IMG/VR virus record: IMGVR_UViG_3300010885_016018
Location: 1 to 32,547 of that record
Reading direction: 5' to 3' (one strand)
Origin: a virus
DNA: 32,547 bases
Shown here: in pieces, positions 30,073 through 32,547 of the stretch
How positions within the stretch are numbered: the first letter of the stretch is position 1
How the letters are laid out: the number at the start of each line of letters is the position of its first letter
Translations under genes and position numbers: made by a program
The notes under the pieces: model-generated
The model's database searches: none
The model's input: the letters and a program-made list of their open reading frames with translations, nothing else
What the model was told of the DNA's origin: nothing

Positions 30073-30107
30073 AAAAAATGGGGCAAGAGAGGGGAAACTC
30101 CTGCCCC
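30073..30107. terminator. Strong intrinsic terminator after the DUF932 gene, probably bidirectional
   Basis: In the minus-strand transcript GGGGCAGGAG and CTCTTGCCCC form a 10-bp stem with one G-U pair and an 8-base loop (30080-30107), followed by ATTTTTT (30079-30073). On the plus strand the same stem is followed by TATTTTTT, so it could also stop transcripts from the left. It lies seven bases after the DUF932 stop codon. Confidence 0.88.
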
Positions 30108-30113
30108 TATTTT

Positions 30114-31073
30114 TTACAAAAGTGCTAAAGCCTTTTCTTTTAGCATTTCAGTTGAGCCAGTTAGAATTCGCTCTGCGCGAATAATTTCTTTATCAGAACC
30201 ACCGCGAACTGGTTTAACCCAATCTGCGTATTCAGCAACTGCGTTATAGGCAGCCCATTTGGTTCCAAAAATGTTCGCTTGCGTATCTGCTGACCAAAGA
30301 TTCATAAGGTCAATGCGAGCAGAAGTTACAGTTTCAAATTGCTTCTTAGAAGAATTTGGCACATCTAGTGGCATAAGTTGCTGCACTAAACCAAAAAACT
30401 CATCTGTCGAATACTTCGCTGCAATTAAACTTTCTACTTCTTTCTCAAAGGCATCTTGATAAGCAAAAGTCATTTCAAGAGCCTGACGAGCCTGAGCAAC
30501 TTTGCCCAACGCGTTCAATGTATGCTTATACGAAATCTTTCGCTTAGCATTACGGACAAGACCTGCTACTTGGTTAGTGCAGCGAAGGCGGATAGACGAA
30601 ATAGAAACTGTGAAAGCCGTTGAGCCATCATGAGAGTTGGTGGCATAAAGACCCAAGTCAATCGGATCCATTCCACCAACTAAAATAGTAGAAGGCATTT
30701 TAATAGACATGACAGTTTGCTTACCTTTAGCAATAGTACCAACTACTTCAATTTCTGCGCCTGACTCGTCAATAAGAAGATTCAAGAAATCGAAAGCCTC
30801 GACATCTTGAATTGGGGTATAACGATTGCCAACCACTCCAAGAGGGGTTAATTCGCCGTTTAATTTTTGACGATAAGTAAGAAACTTATCACCAGTCGTA
30901 AGCGTAGTTAATTTTTCACCAAACTCACCCATTGTCCGAACCTGCGCGCTAACTGGTGACTCAGATACTTTCACTTTGCCGTCAAGATTTGCCATCGTAA
31001 GTGCTTCTTGAATGTTAGAAGCACCGCGTACAAAAGCACCAATTCGTTCTGCAGGTGCTATTCGGTTAGTCAT
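30114..31073 (-). CDS. DUF932 (TIGR03299-like) phage/plasmid protein
   Basis: A 319-aa protein of the DUF932 family found on phages and plasmids; signatures include 'EKLTTLTTGDKFLTYRQ', 'LGVVGNRYTPIQDVEAFDFLNLLIDESGAEIEVVGTIAKGKQTVMSIKMP' in pieces, 'YATNSHDGSTAFTVSISSIRLRCTNQ' in pieces, and 'TKWAAYNAVAEYADWVKPVRG'. Its biochemical role is unknown; it is usually highly expressed early. The start at 31073 (MTNRIAP) has AAGGGTAGAAAA just upstream, shared word for word with the gene at 31379. It has its own terminator, and a structured RNA segment lies in its leader, which sets it apart from the coupled operons around it. Confidence 0.85.
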   Translation of the reverse strand: MTNRIAPAERIGAFVRGASNIQEALTMANLDGKVKVSESPVSAQVRTMGEFGEKLTTLTTGDKFLTYRQKLNGELTPLGVVGNRYTPIQDVEAFDFLNLLIDESGAEIEVVGTIAKGKQTVMSIKMPSTILVGGMDPIDLGLYATNSHDGSTAFTVSISSIRLRCTNQVAGLVRNAKRKISYKHTLNALGKVAQARQALEMTFAYQDAFEKEVESLIAAKYSTDEFFGLVQQLMPLDVPNSSKKQFETVTSARIDLMNLWSADTQANIFGTKWAAYNAVAEYADWVKPVRGGSDKEIIRAERILTGSTEMLKEKALALL

Positions 31074-31093
31074 TTTTCTACCCTTCATTTTAA

Positions 31094-31110
31094 GAACTCC
31101 GAGTGAGTTC
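31094..31110 (-). other. 6-bp leader hairpin before DUF932
   Basis: GAACTC and GAGTTC pair around a 5-base loop in the minus-strand RNA, 21 bases before the DUF932 ATG. A second GAACTC lies at 31141-31146 inside the tRNA-like element, so the GAGTTC arm could pair with either copy. No T-run follows on the minus strand. Confidence 0.6.
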
Positions 31111-31114
31111 TAGT

Positions 31115-31156
31115 GCCTACCGAAGGAATTGAACCTTCGCGAGTTCCAAAGTAGGC
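31115..31156 (-). other. 42-nt tRNA-like minihelix (acceptor stem plus T arm only)
   Basis: The minus strand reads GCCTACT at the 5' end and GGTAGGC at the 3' end, forming a 7-bp acceptor-like stem with one G-U pair. Between them lie an 11-base link and a perfect T arm: GAAGG, loop TTCAATT, CCTTC, matching the tRNA consensus loop. The stem is followed by ACTA in place of a CCA end. There is no D arm or anticodon arm, and no alternative 5' half upstream. It is either a tRNA remnant, an attachment-site-like fragment, or a deliberate tRNA mimic in the leader of the DUF932 gene. Confidence 0.6.
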
Positions 31157-31163
31157 GATACTG

Positions 31164-31379
31164 CTATAAAGAGGGGTTTGACTGAATAGTGTTTCTAAGA
31201 GCGCACCCGAAGCAATTTGCTGGAACTTCACTTTCGTGTAATGGATAAGGCGCGGTAAGAGTTGCTTCTTGGTTGCAGGTTGCGCAAATGCGTGTGTAAG
31301 TAAATCCATAAGGAGTAACTTTTTTACTAATAGAAACAAACGAGTTACTTTGGTTTTTTGAGGCTAATACTTTTTCCAT
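31164..31379 (-). CDS. Small zinc-finger protein, early region
   Basis: A 71-aa protein: polar start MEKVLASKNQSNSFV, then 'YTRICATCNQEATLTAPYP' and 'VPANCFGCALRN', giving two Cys pairs 20 residues apart, suited to bind one zinc. It begins with the shared leader AAGGGTAGAAAAATG and lies behind a good promoter (31428-31456), so it is probably an early DNA- or protein-binding factor. A competing frame on the same strand (31085-31339) lacks a ribosome site and runs through the structured leader, so it is rejected. Confidence 0.7.
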   Translation of the reverse strand: MEKVLASKNQSNSFVSISKKVTPYGFTYTRICATCNQEATLTAPYPLHESEVPANCFGCALRNTIQSNPSL

Positions 31380-31427
31380 TTTTCTACCCTTTTCTTTTTA
31401 GATGACCTTTTGCCATCTTGTACCTTA

Positions 31428-31456
31428 ATTTTAAGTTAAGATGTAACAGAACGCAA
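31428..31456 (-). promoter_or_regulatory. Early promoter, TTGCGT-17-TAAAAT
   Basis: On the minus strand a -35 box TTGCGT (31451-31456) and a -10 box TAAAAT (31428-31433) are 17 bases apart, about 50 bases before the zinc-finger gene. The palindrome CTTAA-TTTTAAG-TTAAG overlaps the -10 box and could be an operator. The -35 box and spacing equal those of the promoter at 32048-32076. Confidence 0.65.
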
Positions 31457-31465
31457 CCAATTTCA

Positions 31466-32005
31466 TTAAGATTTTTTAATTCTTTTTGGAATCGCAGCGT
31501 TAGAGTATTTGACTCTATTTTCTTTGTATGCTGCCCGTAATTCTTTTCCTGCTTCTACTCCGAGAATTTGAGTTACGAGGTAGAGGTAAATACCAGCGAA
31601 GTTCTTGCCGTGCATTTCTCTAAAAGGTGAACACGCATGAGCCAACTCGTGGATAAGAATCCATTCAGTTCTAGCCTCGTAGTTAAGTCGTATAGTCCGA
31701 CCCGAAGTTGTCGCTCCGTTGCCTTTCATAACTTGGACTTGGAAGTACCGACCCCACCTGCTTTTGAACCAATCGTGACGAATTATTTCGTCGTAGTATT
31801 TTTGGCAAGCCTCTAGAGTGGGATAAGTTTTCCGTCTTTCAGGAGAATAGACTTGGTATTTAGAATCCGTAAAGTGCTTAGCATACTTAGACGGCTTGAC
31901 TTGATTCATGAAGTCACGAGTGCATCTTTCAGCCTTATAGACGCGACTTCGTTGGTTATCTCTTTCGTATGAAAGTGTTACTTTTTTCTCGTAGATGCCT
32001 AACAT
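31466..32005 (-). CDS. SprT/TIGR04338-like HExxH metallohydrolase
   Basis: A 179-aa protein. The motif 'WILIHELAHACSPFREMHGKNF' (given in parts: HELAH, then the third ligand in MHGKNF) is the zinc site of SprT-like and TIGR04338 metallohydrolases; the upstream strand 'TIRLNYEARTEWIL' is also typical. The N-terminal half is basic and aromatic ('ERRKTYPTLEACQKYYDEIIRHDWFK'), as in actinobacterial and actinophage members. The substrate is unknown; SprT-type enzymes cut DNA-bound proteins, so removal of host proteins from DNA is conceivable. It is the first gene of the leftward early block, with AGGGGTAGG before the ATG. Confidence 0.8.
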   Translation of the reverse strand: MLGIYEKKVTLSYERDNQRSRVYKAERCTRDFMNQVKPSKYAKHFTDSKYQVYSPERRKTYPTLEACQKYYDEIIRHDWFKSRWGRYFQVQVMKGNGATTSGRTIRLNYEARTEWILIHELAHACSPFREMHGKNFAGIYLYLVTQILGVEAGKELRAAYKENRVKYSNAAIPKRIKKS

Positions 32006-32047
32006 TCCTACCCCTTTTTTGGTGACCGTATGCCACCTGCACTTATG

Positions 32048-32076
32048 AGTATAGTGGAAGCGTTACAAAAACGCAA
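32048..32076 (-). promoter_or_regulatory. Early leftward promoter, TTGCGT-17-TATACT
   Basis: On the minus strand TTGCGT (32071-32076) and TATACT (32048-32053) are 17 bases apart, about 45 bases before the metallohydrolase start. An inverted repeat GCGTT-N5-AACGC (32060-32074) lies in the spacer and -35 box, and could be an operator. The box and spacing match the promoter at 31428-31456. Confidence 0.7.
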
Positions 32077-32077
32077 C

Positions 32078-32108
32078 TTGATGGATTTCCGGCATTTTGC
32101 CCTACACT
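32078..32108 (+). promoter_or_regulatory. Divergent rightward promoter, probably giving a leaderless mRNA
   Basis: TTGATG (32078-32083) and TACACT (32103-32108) are 19 bases apart, one base away from the -35 box of the leftward promoter. The ATG of the rightward gene begins seven bases after the -10 box, so the transcript would start at or next to the start codon, as in many actinobacterial leaderless genes. Confidence 0.6.
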
Positions 32109-32114
32109 TATCTT

Positions 32115-32321
32115 ATGTCCTACGCCTTCATGAAACTGGGTGCTTTAGAGGTATCCATAGAGTGTGATGCAACCTACCCTGATGCACTAGATGACATTAC
32201 GAGTCGGGTAAGGCAACTTTTTCATGACGCTTTAGAAATCTGCAAAGAGCACGGACTTGACCCTATCCAAGCAGTTTTCGTTCCTGACTTAGATGAAGAT
32301 GACGAAGAGGACGAAGACTAG
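32115..32321 (+). CDS. Rightward 68-aa acidic protein, likely leaderless
   Basis: The only credible plus-strand gene. It starts at the ATG at 32115 (MSYAFMKLGALEVS); the frame is open back to a TTG at 32097 but there is no ribosome site at either. The product has an N-terminal beta strand, a helix 'DALDDITSRVRQLFHDALEICKEHG', a strand 'IQAVFVPD', and a very acidic tail. The tail closely resembles that of the microprotein at 25221-25304. I recognise no family. Its TAG shares bases with the stop of the opposing gene. It may be an early regulator read in the opposite direction from all else. Confidence 0.72.
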   Translation: MSYAFMKLGALEVSIECDATYPDALDDITSRVRQLFHDALEICKEHGLDPIQAVFVPDLDEDDEEDED

Positions 32322-32524
32322 CCTTTACGCCATAGCAAGTAAGAACGGGTATAAACAGTCCCGTAGGCAAAAGACGCAGCGATAAACCCGTACTGATGGG
32401 TTGTGACGGCATAGCAAAGCCATAGGCATTCATTAAAAAGCAGAATCAACCAACCCGAGATAGTTTTCTTTCCCACGAAGAAAATTCCCGTAATTCCAAA
32501 AAAGGCAAGAACCCACGACCACAT
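32318..32524 (-). CDS. Small multi-pass membrane protein (PnuC-like segment)
   Basis: A 68-aa protein with three probable transmembrane helices: 'MWSWVLAFFGITGIFFVG', 'SGWLILLFNECLWLCYAVTT' and 'YGFIAASFAYGTVYTRSYLLW'. The pattern GW...E.LW..YA..T.QYGF recalls a piece of PnuC-type vitamin transporters and small actinophage membrane proteins, but it is too short to transport by itself. The ribosome site is weak. It is convergent with the rightward gene and ends in the palindrome CTAG, which gives both genes their stop. Confidence 0.7.
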   Translation of the reverse strand: MWSWVLAFFGITGIFFVGKKTISGWLILLFNECLWLCYAVTTHQYGFIAASFAYGTVYTRSYLLWRKG

Positions 32525-32547
32525 TAGTCAAGCCACACTTTATACTC

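Noticed and set aside
31085-31339. 84-aa open frame on the minus strand overlapping the zinc-finger gene
   Set aside because: No ribosome site, unusual composition, and it reads through the tRNA-like minihelix and hairpin. The alternative frame has a promoter, a good leader and paired Cys.
32318-32321. Shared CTAG stop of the two convergent genes as a special signal
   Set aside because: CTAG is a palindrome that gives TAG on both strands; such overlaps happen by chance in compact genomes.

Overview
The window looks like an internal piece of a tailed (siphovirus-type) bacteriophage genome of low to moderate GC content. Nearly every gene lies on the minus strand, so transcription runs from high to low coordinates: early genes on the right, DNA-modification genes in the middle, packaging and structural genes on the left. 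The gene families are those usually seen in phages of Actinobacteria: a winged-helix protein with a GWHHGQASG-like stretch (here NNWHHGQASG), a TIGR04338-like HExxH metallohydrolase, Bet/RecT with a Cas4-like nuclease, and a MuF protein with an ADP-ribosyltransferase-like tail. Together with the low GC and a probable leaderless gene, this suggests a phage of a streamlined aquatic actinobacterium. That host assignment is inference. No integrase, repressor or complete tRNA is visible. Genes are packed tightly, with ATGA, TAATG or TAAATG junctions almost everywhere, and no stretch over 300 bases lacks a gene.

Right end (about 30.0-32.5 kb): a small membrane protein, a divergent promoter region serving a rightward gene with no ribosome binding site, an HExxH metallohydrolase, a zinc-finger protein, a 42-nt tRNA-like minihelix, and a DUF932 protein closed off by a strong terminator. 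Middle right (23.1-30.0 kb): recombination and replication genes (Bet/RecT, Cas4-like nuclease, DnaD-like initiator, RusA, HNH, SSB, excisionase-like HTH). They are mixed with several Cys-pair microproteins of 30-110 aa and an exported muralytic enzyme.

Centre (18.1-23.05 kb): an eight-gene operon for 7-deazaguanine DNA modification, in order DpdA-type DNA transglycosylase, ParB-like protein, YkgJ-type Cys-cluster protein, QueF-like protein, QueC, QueD, QueE, FolE. It encodes a complete path from GTP to preQ0, a step beyond preQ0, and insertion into DNA. The QueF-like protein lacks the conserved active-site His (Gly instead), and the YkgJ-type protein is a candidate for a further base-tailoring step. 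These two genes are the most promising lead in the window. The operon begins behind two strong RNA hairpins and runs straight into the terminase genes.

Left (1-18.1 kb): terminase small and large subunits, a small set of probable fibre genes, portal, MuF-ART fusion, maturation protease with scaffold-like and Cys-rich regions, major capsid protein with an inserted Ig/FnIII-like domain, connectors, tail terminator, tail tube, tail-assembly chaperones with a programmed -1 frameshift (CCCAAAA), tape measure, and the start of a Dit-like distal tail protein that runs off the left edge.
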